Source: Polaribacter sp. MED152
Lineage (GTDB): Bacteria; Bacteroidota; Bacteroidia; Flavobacteriales; Flavobacteriaceae
DNA: 64,000 nucleotides
Reading direction: 5' to 3'
Assembly (NCBI RefSeq): GCF_000152945.2
Contig: NC_020830.1
Coordinates: 496,001-560,000 of the forward strand
The translations under genes and the position numbers were made by a program. The notes below the pieces were generated by a model. The model did not search any database. It saw only the letters and a program-made list of their open reading frames with translations, and was not told the origin of the DNA. Shown one piece after another: positions 16,591 to 25,244 of the stretch (its first letter is position 1; each line of letters opens with the position of its first letter).

Positions 16591-18246
16591 ATGAAAGCAA
16601 AGCTAACTATCCTATTATTTGTATGTTCTCTTTTATCTTTAGCTCAAACAACTAAAGATGCTGAACTAAAAACCATATCTGGTTTTATCTATCATAAAAA
16701 CAAACCACTAAAGAATGTAACTATTTTAGTCGATAAAACAATTAGATATACTGTTTCCGATGAAAATGGTTTTTATTCAATAGAAGTAAAACCAAATGAG
16801 TATTTAACTTATAATTATGTAGGTCTAAATGAAGTAAAAGTTTTAATTGAAGATATTACAAAAACGTTAAATATAGATTTAAAACTAAAATCTAGTATTA
16901 CTAGTATTGAACATGAAAAGGTTGTTAATTTAGGTGAAAGTACTTTTGGTGAAAACTTATCTAATTTTAAAGCTATAAAAATAGATCCTAAAAAGCTAAA
17001 CCCCAATGCTACCACAATTACACAAGCTCTAGCAGAGAAAATTCCAGATATTCTAGTTCGTTATAATGATTATGGGCAAGAGATTATTTATTTAAGGGGT
17101 AAAGAATTAGATGGCCCAACAATTTGGGAAATAGATGAAGTAATTTTTGATTTTCCATATCCTATTTATATTTCTGAAGTAAAAGATCTTTTAATAGTTA
17201 CTAGTTCAGAATTTTATCCTCAGTTAGAAATTACCAATCCACTTATAAAAGTTTCAACATCAATAGATTATAAAAAAATCAAGAATTTAAATTATAATAA
17301 TTATTACTTCACAAAAGATCATTACTATTCAGGTGATGCTAAAAAAAATAAGTTTATAGAAAGTAAATATCCTTTCTTAGATAAGTTTAATAAAGTATCT
17401 AAAGATGATGAACTACTTAGTATTTATAAAAATAGTTACAATACAGATAAAAACCTTACTAATTATCATTTTGCTGTTTTTAACTATTTCAAAGAAGAAA
17501 AAGTCGATAAATCTTTACTATTGAATGTATTGTCAGACTTTGAAAAATTCACAGATAATCCAGAAGATTTAAAGGCAATTGCGTACAATTATCAGGAGAT
17601 AAATGAAGGTTTAAAGGCAATAGAAGTTTATAAAAGAATTTTAAAAATTAGACCTAAGAAAAGGCAATCGTTTAGAGATTTAGCTAATGCATTTTATGAA
17701 CAAAAACAATACAAGAATTTTCTTAAAACTTATGCTTATTATTTACAAAAAGGTTTAAAAATAGATGCAACTGATGTTGGTGCTATAATGTCATCAGAAA
17801 TTATGTCTGTTTATAATATGGATTTGGAAACTATAAATTCTACACAAAAAATTAAAATTAGTAATCCTTTAAAAAATGAGGAAAGTGATGTAAGAGTTGT
17901 AATTGAATGGAATGTTTCTGAAGCTGAATTTGTTTTGGAATTGGTAAATCCTGAATTAGAACGATACACGTTAAAAAATACATCTTCTCATAACCCTGCT
18001 TTAATTGTAGATCAAAAAGAAAAAGGGTATCAATCTAAAGAATTAATTATAAGAGAATTAAATCCTAGAAATTACCTTTTAAATTTAACCTATTTAGGTA
18101 ATAAACAATACAAACCTACCTATTTTAAAATTACAACTTATTATAATTGGGGTAGAAAAAACCAATCAAAAAAAATAGAAGTTTTTGAATTGTCTGAAAA
18201 AAATAAAAAAGTAAGATTGGGTAAAATAAATCGTAGAAATTTATAA
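16591..18246 (+). CDS. Secreted CarboxypepD_reg / plug-like / TPR / DUF2135-like composite protein
   Basis: The 551-residue protein has a signal peptide (MKAKLTILLFVCSLLSLAQ), a CarboxypepD_reg-like domain (about 28-105), then a TonB-receptor plug-like piece (about 135-195: TITQALAEKIPDILVRY..., YLRGKEL). About 290-400 reads as TPR-like helices (IEVYKRILKIRPKKRQSFRDLANAFYEQ). The C-terminal part (about 425-540, DVRVVIEWNVSEAEFVLELVNPE) resembles DUF2135. There is no barrel. It looks like a receptor N terminus fused to a periplasmic or surface scaffold; function unknown. It reads divergently from the sigma factor. Confidence 0.65.
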   Translation: MKAKLTILLFVCSLLSLAQTTKDAELKTISGFIYHKNKPLKNVTILVDKTIRYTVSDENGFYSIEVKPNEYLTYNYVGLNEVKVLIEDITKTLNIDLKLKSSITSIEHEKVVNLGESTFGENLSNFKAIKIDPKKLNPNATTITQALAEKIPDILVRYNDYGQEIIYLRGKELDGPTIWEIDEVIFDFPYPIYISEVKDLLIVTSSEFYPQLEITNPLIKVSTSIDYKKIKNLNYNNYYFTKDHYYSGDAKKNKFIESKYPFLDKFNKVSKDDELLSIYKNSYNTDKNLTNYHFAVFNYFKEEKVDKSLLLNVLSDFEKFTDNPEDLKAIAYNYQEINEGLKAIEVYKRILKIRPKKRQSFRDLANAFYEQKQYKNFLKTYAYYLQKGLKIDATDVGAIMSSEIMSVYNMDLETINSTQKIKISNPLKNEESDVRVVIEWNVSEAEFVLELVNPELERYTLKNTSSHNPALIVDQKEKGYQSKELIIRELNPRNYLLNLTYLGNKQYKPTYFKITTYYNWGRKNQSKKIEVFELSEKNKKVRLGKINRRNL

Positions 18247-18249
18247 TTT

Positions 18250-20691
18250 TTAGTAAGCATCTACGTCTGCAATAAATCGAATTGGTCTAAATTCTTTTAC
18301 AGCTTCAAAAGTATTTTTGATTTTAGCCACTTGCTGTTTAGTGTTCGCTAAACTTTGTTTTGGCGGAATTTTTATAACAATGTTTTTAATATATTGATTT
18401 CGTATTCTAGATACTGCTGGTGCTGTTGGGCCTAATACATGTTCACCAAATGAAGAATACAAAGCTTTAAATAACCAATTTACTCCAGTATCTACTTTAT
18501 TATAATCTCTATGTTTTAGAGTTATTTTTATAAGTCTATAATAAGGTGGATATTTATACTGCCAACGTTCTTGCAATTGTTCCTTATACATTTCTGTATA
18601 ATTTGTTGTAGATACCTGTTGCAGTATTTGATGGTATGGATTATAGGTTTGAATGGCAACATTACCTTGTTTTTTACTTCTACCTGCTCTACCAGAAACT
18701 TGTACCATCATTTGGTAAGCTCTTTCATGAGCTCTAAAATCTGGGAAATTAAGCATGGTATCAGCATTTAAAATACCAACAAGAGAAACATTATCAAAAT
18801 CTAAACCTTTAGATAGCATTTGTGTACCCACCAAAATATCTATTTCTCGAGCTTCAAAAGCTCCTATAATTTTTTGATAACCAAATTTACCACGAGTGGT
18901 ATCTAAATCCATTCTACCAACTTTAAAGTCTGGAAACAATTCTTTAAGTTCTAGTTCTATTTGTTCTGTTCCAAACCCTTTTGTATCTAATGTATTACTA
19001 CCACAAGCCGAACATGAATTTGGCATTGATCTTTGATAACTGCAATAGTGACAACGCAACTCATTTCTATATTTATGAAAAGTTAAACTTACATCACAAT
19101 TAGGGCACTGAGGAGCAACCCCACAAGTTTTACATTCTACTATAGGTGAGTAACCTCGCCTATTTTGAAATAAAATGACCTGCTCTTTTTCATCTAAAGC
19201 TTCTTGAATTAATTTTAACAATCGATCTGAGAAATGACCTTTCATTTCTTTTTTCTTATGCTTGTCTTTTACATCGATCAATTCAATTTTTGGCAACTGT
19301 AAATTTCCAAAACGCCTATTTAATTCAACAAAACCATATTTATTTTGTTTGGCATTAAAATAACTTTCTAAAGACGGAGTTGCAGAACCTAATAAAATTT
19401 TAGCATTGTGCATCTTTGCCAAAACAATGGCAGAATCTCTAGCATTATATCTTGGTGAAGGTTCAAATTGCTTATAAGAGGTTTCATGTTCTTCATCTAC
19501 CACAATCAAACCCAAATTAGAAAAGGGTAAAAAAACGGATGATCTTGCACCTAAAATAATCTGTGCTTTTGATTTTTTGTTAAGCAAGTTATTCCATACT
19601 TCTACTCTTTCATTAACAGTATATTTAGAGTGAAAAACAGAAATTTGTTCTCCGAAATAAATTTGTAACCTTTTAATAATTTGAGTGGTTAAGGCTATTT
19701 CTGGTAACAAAAACAATACTTGTTTACCTTCATCTAAAACATTCTGAATTAATTTGGTATATATTTCTGTTTTACCCGAACTTGTTATTCCATGCAAAAG
19801 CGTTACATCCTTATTTTTAAAACTCTCATTAATTTCGGAGTATGCTTTTTCTTGAAATTCATTCAAACTTTTTAAAGCATTAGATTCACCTTTAAAACTT
19901 ATTCTATCTGTTTGTATTTCGTAGAACTCAAGGATGTTTTTTTCTACTAGAGATTTTAAAACTGCAGCAGAAACACTTGCTTTTACTTCTAGATCTTTAG
20001 CTTTAATGGGTTTTTTAGAAGTGGTTAATTGGAAAAATGTTAATACAGCTTCTCTTTGTTTTTTAGCTCTAGATAATTCTTCTAATAATGAGTTCAATGA
20101 ATCATCAGAAGTATAATCTGAATGCAAGCGAACATATTTTACCAATTTTGGTTTGTATTGTTCGTAGATTTTTTCTTGAATGAATATTGCTGATTTTTTA
20201 ATAAGTTCATTAACAATAGGCATCACCTTTTTCTTACCTAAAATATCTGCTACTTGATGAATTGTGAGTTGAGATTGATGTTGTAAAGCCTCATAAATTA
20301 AAAATTCTTCGTCCTCTAAAATATCTTCGTTTATAAAACCTTCATTTTTAGAAATACTAGTTTCACTTTCTAATAAAAAAGCAGATGGTAATGCAGCTCT
20401 ATAAACATCTCCCAAAGAACACATATAGTAATTGGCAATCCATTGCCAATGTTTAAGTTGTAATTCATTAACTATAGGTTTCTCATCTAATATTTGAATA
20501 ATATCTGTAGTATCATATAAAGTAGGCTTTTTAGTATGTATGCTAAACACTAAACCTGTATACATATTTTTATTACCAAAAGATACTGCTACTCTCATTC
20601 CCTTTTTTAGAAAACTAGCTTCCTCATCTGTAATAGAATAGGTAAAAGTTTTAGGAATTGGTATTGGTAATATTACGTCTATGAAGTTGAT
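18250..20691 (-). CDS. priA: Primosomal protein N' (PriA replication restart helicase), start codon unusual
   Basis: This 3'-5' DEXH helicase restarts stalled forks. It shows Walker A GITSSGKTEIY, DEEH, LGSATPSLES, the zinc-binding cysteines (CKTCGVAPQCPNCD, CHYCSYQ, CSACGS) and GTQMLSKGLDF. The first ATG in frame (20598, MRVAVSFGN) lies about 30 residues inside the conserved 3'-DNA-binding domain. The open frame upstream encodes FIDVILPIPIPKTFTYSI, a typical PriA N terminus, but has no ATG, GTG or TTG before the stop at 20704. I place the start at the ATC (20691), where homologues begin; the ATT at 20703 is an alternative. It converges with the preceding gene with a 3-nt gap. Confidence 0.85.
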   Translation of the reverse strand: MNFIDVILPIPIPKTFTYSITDEEASFLKKGMRVAVSFGNKNMYTGLVFSIHTKKPTLYDTTDIIQILDEKPIVNELQLKHWQWIANYYMCSLGDVYRAALPSAFLLESETSISKNEGFINEDILEDEEFLIYEALQHQSQLTIHQVADILGKKKVMPIVNELIKKSAIFIQEKIYEQYKPKLVKYVRLHSDYTSDDSLNSLLEELSRAKKQREAVLTFFQLTTSKKPIKAKDLEVKASVSAAVLKSLVEKNILEFYEIQTDRISFKGESNALKSLNEFQEKAYSEINESFKNKDVTLLHGITSSGKTEIYTKLIQNVLDEGKQVLFLLPEIALTTQIIKRLQIYFGEQISVFHSKYTVNERVEVWNNLLNKKSKAQIILGARSSVFLPFSNLGLIVVDEEHETSYKQFEPSPRYNARDSAIVLAKMHNAKILLGSATPSLESYFNAKQNKYGFVELNRRFGNLQLPKIELIDVKDKHKKKEMKGHFSDRLLKLIQEALDEKEQVILFQNRRGYSPIVECKTCGVAPQCPNCDVSLTFHKYRNELRCHYCSYQRSMPNSCSACGSNTLDTKGFGTEQIELELKELFPDFKVGRMDLDTTRGKFGYQKIIGAFEAREIDILVGTQMLSKGLDFDNVSLVGILNADTMLNFPDFRAHERAYQMMVQVSGRAGRSKKQGNVAIQTYNPYHQILQQVSTTNYTEMYKEQLQERWQYKYPPYYRLIKITLKHRDYNKVDTGVNWLFKALYSSFGEHVLGPTAPAVSRIRNQYIKNIVIKIPPKQSLANTKQQVAKIKNTFEAVKEFRPIRFIADVDAY

Positions 20692-20783
20692 GTTTTCTAA
20701 AATTTAAAGCTTTGAAAAATCAAAATTAAAGAAAAAATAGTATCTTTAGGTTTATTAACTAATATTTAATCCCCCCACATATA

Positions 20784-21668
20784 ATGACTGCCGAGAATTG
20801 GAAAAAACTAGGTAAATATGTAACTATTGATGACAAACGTATTTTTGTTATTGATACTGGAGACCATCCTGATACTTTGGTAATCTTACATGGTTACCCA
20901 ACTTCATCATACGATTATTTTAGAGTTATACCAGAACTATCTCATTACTACAGAATTGTAGTTCATGATCATTTAGGTTTTGGATTTTCAGATAAACCAG
21001 ATTCATTAACTTATTCTCTAATTGATCAAGCTGATGTTGCTTTAGAATTATGGAGAAAATTGGGTTTAAAAAAAGTGTCTATACTAGCACATGATTATGG
21101 TACATCTATAGCCAAAGAAATTTTAGCTAGAAGAAATCATAATTTAATTCCGCTTAAAATTGATAAAATGTATTTGTGTAGCAGTAGTATGCGATTAGAG
21201 CACTTGCATTTAAAAAATATTGGTGTTTTACTAAGAGACAGAAAAATAGGAAAATACATTTCTAGACTTACCAACTTTGGATATCGAAAAATAAGACGTC
21301 GTTTTAAGAAAGATAATATCAATTATCAAATAAGTAAAAACTACGATATTAAAGATATGTGGAATCAAATGGATTCTTCTGAAGGTCAAAAAGAAATACA
21401 TTTTGTTAGTAATTTTATTAATGAACGTTATACTTTTTTTCATAGATGGACGAATGCTTTAAGAGAAACCACAGTACCTGTTAAAATATTTTGGTCTAAA
21501 ACAGATTCTTTAGCCATTAAAGAAATTGCAATTGTTTTAGCAACAGAAGAAGAAAACGAAAAACTTACTTGGGTAGAAAATGTTAAACATTATTCAATTT
21601 TAGAAACACCTAATAGTTGGATAAAGTTAGTTTTTGAATATCAAAACAGAACTAAACCTGTATTTTAA
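20784..21668 (+). CDS. MEST-like alpha/beta hydrolase with Asp nucleophile
   Basis: The 294-residue alpha/beta hydrolase has the oxyanion motif HGYPTSS, GFGFSDKP, nucleophile elbow AHDYG (Asp104), a late acid in WSKTDS and the catalytic His269 in KHYSILETP. An Asp nucleophile is characteristic of epoxide hydrolases and haloalkane dehalogenases. The cap and end (DMWNQMD...FFHRWTNAL) strongly resemble animal MEST/PEG1 proteins as I remember them. No substrate is known. Its tandem paralogue begins 12 nt downstream. Confidence 0.85.
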   Translation: MTAENWKKLGKYVTIDDKRIFVIDTGDHPDTLVILHGYPTSSYDYFRVIPELSHYYRIVVHDHLGFGFSDKPDSLTYSLIDQADVALELWRKLGLKKVSILAHDYGTSIAKEILARRNHNLIPLKIDKMYLCSSSMRLEHLHLKNIGVLLRDRKIGKYISRLTNFGYRKIRRRFKKDNINYQISKNYDIKDMWNQMDSSEGQKEIHFVSNFINERYTFFHRWTNALRETTVPVKIFWSKTDSLAIKEIAIVLATEEENEKLTWVENVKHYSILETPNSWIKLVFEYQNRTKPVF

Positions 21669-21680
21669 ATCTAAATTTTT

Positions 21681-22538
21681 ATGGACGTAAAAGCATGGTC
21701 AGAAAAAGGTAAAATGTTTTCTGTTTTGGGTAAAGAAGTTTTTGTTATTGATGAAGGTAGAAGTGAAAATACACTTGTTATCTTGCATGGTTATGGAACA
21801 TCGACCATAGATTATCATAAAATTTTACCAGAATTAACAAAGCACTATAGAGTAGTTTTACAAGATTTAGTTGGTTTCGGCTTTTCTGATAAACCTAACA
21901 AACAATATTTTAGCATTCTAGATCAAACTGACGTAATTTTAGAATTATGGAAAATACTAGAGCTTGAAAATATAACACTGGTAAGCCATAATTTAGGTGC
22001 AGCTATTGCTTTAGAATTAATGGCTAGAAATAAAACACAGCTTTTAGATATCAAATTTAAAGAATTCGTTTTCTTAAATAGTACAGTATCTTTTAATCAT
22101 GAAATAGAAGATGAAGAACATGATAACATTAGTCCTTTACAAGATTTTTCTCGTAAAATGCAATTGATGTTTTCTTCTTTTGCCTTTTATAAAATTAAAG
22201 TAAAGGACTTCTTTTTTGATGCCAATCATTTTAGTGAGGAAGACATGAAAGCAAGATGGATTTTAATGGATCATAAAGATGGAAGAGAAATTATAGATTT
22301 CCTTGCCAACTATGGTACAGAATGCAGATTGTTATGGAACAGATGGTTTACTGCTTTAGATAAAAATATATTGCCTTGTAAAATTATTATTGGTAAAAAT
22401 GATATTATCTATAGCGAAATTGAAGCAGGACATTTTGCAAATCATATTAGAGATTGCAAACTACACAATATCGAAAATTGTGGGCACTACCCTATGTTAG
22501 AAAAACCAAATGAATTGATTAACTTAATCCTAAATTAA
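21681..22538 (+). CDS. MEST-like alpha/beta hydrolase paralogue with Asn at nucleophile position
   Basis: The 285-residue paralogue of the upstream hydrolase shares its layout (HGYGTST, GFGFSDKP, GKND, His269 in GHYPMLEKP, and the RWILMDHKDG...LLWNRWFTAL cap). The nucleophile elbow reads SHNLG, so position 104 is Asn where the neighbour has Asp. Asn is not a usual nucleophile, so this copy may be a pseudoenzyme, a binding partner of its neighbour, or an unusual catalyst. The stop codon overlaps the convergent methyltransferase stop (shared TTAA). Confidence 0.85.
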   Translation: MDVKAWSEKGKMFSVLGKEVFVIDEGRSENTLVILHGYGTSTIDYHKILPELTKHYRVVLQDLVGFGFSDKPNKQYFSILDQTDVILELWKILELENITLVSHNLGAAIALELMARNKTQLLDIKFKEFVFLNSTVSFNHEIEDEEHDNISPLQDFSRKMQLMFSSFAFYKIKVKDFFFDANHFSEEDMKARWILMDHKDGREIIDFLANYGTECRLLWNRWFTALDKNILPCKIIIGKNDIIYSEIEAGHFANHIRDCKLHNIENCGHYPMLEKPNELINLILN

Positions 22539-23704
22539 ATATCAACTGCATTTTTTTTTAGTTTTCTAGAACCTTCATACAATTCATATTTTACAAACTT
22601 ACAATCCAAATCTCCGTTTTTAAGAGCAATTCGTTTAGAAGTACGTAAACCAACAGATTTTAAAGCATCTGTATCTGAGGTAATTAGCCAAGCTGTAGAA
22701 CCAGGATAATTGTGCTTTAAAGTATCTCCTATTTTTTTATAGAACTCATTGGTATCTATATTCAAACGTTCTCCATAAGGAGGATTAAATAATATAGTAG
22801 TATTACCAAAAACTTCTTTTGTAGAGTTGAAGAAGTTTACATGATGCACACCAATAAACTCTTCTAAATTTGCAGATATTACATTGGCTTTTGCCTTTTG
22901 AATAGCAGAAGGTGCTTTATCAAAGCCCATAATCTTAAAATGCGATGATCTTATTTTTTTAAGTAAAGCATCTTGAATGGTAAAATATAGGTCCTCATCA
23001 TAATCTTTCCAATTTTCGAATGCAAAAAGCTTTCTATTAATATTTGCAGGAATATTATTGGCAATCATTGCTGCCTCAATTAAAATAGTTCCTGAACCAC
23101 ACATTGGGTCTATAAAGTTTTCATCTCCTGTATAACCTGAAAGTAAAACCATACCTGCAGCCAAAACCTCGTTAATTGGTGCAATATTGGTTGCTGTTCT
23201 GTAGCCCCTTTTATGTAGAGAATCTCCAGAAGAATCTAAAGAAACTGTTAACCAATCTTTCTGAATATGAATATGGATTTTTACATCTGGATATTTTAAA
23301 TCTACATTTGGTCTTTTATGATATTTGTGTCTAAAATAATCTGCAATTGCATCTTTAGACTTTAATGATATATAATGTGAGTTAGAGGTAAAGTTTTTTG
23401 AGTTTACTACTGCTCCAATTGCAAAAGTACCTTCTGCATCTAAATAGTTTTCCCATTTAATTTTTTGAATAGACTCATACAAATCTTCTTCATCATAGAT
23501 TTTACAGGTTTTAATTGGTTTTAAAATTCGAACAGCAGTTCTTAATGCAATATTAGCCTTATACATAAAACCTTTATCACCTCTAAAAGAAACACTTCTT
23601 ACAGCCTCTTTTATATCTTGTGCACCTAACTTTTTAAGCTCTTCTGCCAAAACACTTTCTAAACCAAAAAGTGTTGTTGCTGTCATTTTAAAATCTCTAT
23701 TCAT
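22535..23704 (-). CDS. rlmL: THUMP-domain 23S rRNA guanine-N2 methyltransferase (RlmL/YcbY N-terminal type)
   Basis: The protein has an N-terminal ferredoxin-like/THUMP region (about 1-160) and a Rossmann methyltransferase domain with FIDPMCGSGTILIEAAMIA and the catalytic NPPYGERL. This matches the m2G-forming half of RlmL; the C-terminal RlmK half of the E. coli fusion is absent, as usual in Bacteroidota. I chose the ATG at 23704 (MNRDFKMTATTLFG), which fits relatives better than the ATG at 23725. The target is expected to be G2445 of 23S rRNA. Confidence 0.85.
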   Translation of the reverse strand: MNRDFKMTATTLFGLESVLAEELKKLGAQDIKEAVRSVSFRGDKGFMYKANIALRTAVRILKPIKTCKIYDEEDLYESIQKIKWENYLDAEGTFAIGAVVNSKNFTSNSHYISLKSKDAIADYFRHKYHKRPNVDLKYPDVKIHIHIQKDWLTVSLDSSGDSLHKRGYRTATNIAPINEVLAAGMVLLSGYTGDENFIDPMCGSGTILIEAAMIANNIPANINRKLFAFENWKDYDEDLYFTIQDALLKKIRSSHFKIMGFDKAPSAIQKAKANVISANLEEFIGVHHVNFFNSTKEVFGNTTILFNPPYGERLNIDTNEFYKKIGDTLKHNYPGSTAWLITSDTDALKSVGLRTSKRIALKNGDLDCKFVKYELYEGSRKLKKNAVDI

Positions 23705-23815
23705 ACTCATTATTATAGACTGCAAAAATACATTTTCTTAAAGTATATATCAGATTTTCTTAATTTCATTTTTAGAAACGTAAGATTTAACTACTTTTGT
23801 TGACTTAGTTTATTT

Positions 23816-24541
23816 ATGAAAACAAAAGAGTGGTTTACAGATTGGTTTAATACACCTTACTATCATATACTTTATAAGGATAGAAATGATGCTGATGCAC
23901 AGTTATTTATGACAAACATAACTGAGTTTTTAGCATTACCAAGAACTACTCATATTCTAGATTTACCTTGTGGTAAAGGTCGTCATTCAGTTTATTTAAA
24001 TTCTTTAGGATATAAAGTTACAGGTGGTGATTTAGCTGAAAATAGCATTACTAAAGCCAAAGTCTTTGAAAATGATACTTTAAAATTTAAAGTTCATGAC
24101 ATGAGAGAACCTTTCAACAATTCTTATGATGCCATTTTTAATTTGTTTACTAGTTTTGGGTATTTTGAAGACGATAAAGAAGATTTATTAATTTTAGAAA
24201 ACATTAAAAACGGTTTAAAGAATAAGGGCTATTTTGTTTTTGATTTTTTAAATGTAGAGTTGGTTAAACGCAATTTAGTGGCTTCTGAAACAAAAATTGT
24301 AGAAGACATTACTTTTAATATAACAAGAGAAATTAAAGATGGTTTTATTATTAAAACCATTAATTTCTTTGCTGATGATGAACATAGAAGCTACACAGAA
24401 AGGGTAAAGTATTTAGATGAAGCCAAAATAAGAGCGTACTTTCATAAAGTTGGTTTTACCATTGAAAACACATTTGGAAATTATCATTTAAATACATTTG
24501 ATGTAAATAATTCTAATCGATTAATTTTTGTAGCAAGGTGA
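23816..24541 (+). CDS. Class I SAM-dependent methyltransferase
   Basis: The 241-residue protein has SAM-binding motif I (ILDLPCGKGRHSVYLNSLGY), motif II acid in GGDLAENS and the post-motif VHDMREPF. The N terminus (WFTDWFNTPYYHILYKDRND) is typical of a bacterial family whose substrate is unknown. The stop overlaps the GTG start of the ZIP transporter gene (GTGA), so the two are coupled translationally. Confidence 0.8.
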   Translation: MKTKEWFTDWFNTPYYHILYKDRNDADAQLFMTNITEFLALPRTTHILDLPCGKGRHSVYLNSLGYKVTGGDLAENSITKAKVFENDTLKFKVHDMREPFNNSYDAIFNLFTSFGYFEDDKEDLLILENIKNGLKNKGYFVFDFLNVELVKRNLVASETKIVEDITFNITREIKDGFIIKTINFFADDEHRSYTERVKYLDEAKIRAYFHKVGFTIENTFGNYHLNTFDVNNSNRLIFVAR

Positions 24542-25215
24542 ATTACATTCTATTAATTATATCTGTTTTATTTGGTGCGCTGCTGGTTTTGTATAAAAAA
24601 CCGAATAAAAATATTGTTCGATTATTATTGGCTTTTAGTGGTTCATACCTTCTATCAGTAACCATTTTACATTTATTACCAGATGTCTACACCATTACTT
24701 CAAGCGATAATTTAATAGGTATATTAATCTTAATAGGTATCATTTTACAGTCGGTTTTAGAATCATTTTCTAAAGGTGCAGAACATGGGCATATTCATAT
24801 TCATTCAGATAATAAAAAATTTCCTACACTATTATTTGTGAGTTTGTGTATACACGCATTTTCTGAAGGATTACCCATTCATAATGCAGATGAAAATTTA
24901 CTTTGGGCTATAATTGTTCATAAAATCCCGATTGCAATTGTACTAACTACCTTTTTACTCCATGCTAAATACAGCAAAAAAATAGTATTTACTTTCTTAA
25001 CATTATTCGCTTTAATGAGTCCTTTAGGCTTGTTATTGGGAGATAAGATTAATTTCTTTCAAGCATATAATACAGAAATTACTGCGCTAATTATTGGAGT
25101 ATTTTTACATATTTCAACAATAATTTTATTTGAAAGTACAGAAAATCATAAGTTTAATTTTCAGAAATTTTTGGCAATAATTTTAGGAATTGTCCTTACG
25201 CTAATAACTTTGTAG
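24538..25215 (+). CDS. ZIP-family metal transporter
   Basis: The 225-residue membrane protein has about eight hydrophobic helices. ZIP signatures are the HLLPD in helix 2, a His-rich cytoplasmic loop (HGHIHIHSD), HAFSEGLPI in helix 4 and VHKIPIA in helix 5, with metal-binding His and Glu. It probably imports zinc or another divalent metal into the cytoplasm. It starts at GTG overlapping the upstream stop (GTGA). It converges with recQ. Confidence 0.88.
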   Translation: MNYILLIISVLFGALLVLYKKPNKNIVRLLLAFSGSYLLSVTILHLLPDVYTITSSDNLIGILILIGIILQSVLESFSKGAEHGHIHIHSDNKKFPTLLFVSLCIHAFSEGLPIHNADENLLWAIIVHKIPIAIVLTTFLLHAKYSKKIVFTFLTLFALMSPLGLLLGDKINFFQAYNTEITALIIGVFLHISTIILFESTENHKFNFQKFLAIILGIVLTLITL

Positions 25216-25244
25216 AACGATCTTCACCCTGAACGGGTTGAACT

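Noticed and set aside
25216..25244. CACCCTGAACGGG near a second TGAAC as a REP-like element between the ZIP gene and recQ
   Set aside because: Only a partial and asymmetric match to the repeat seen at 61230-61250; too short to call.
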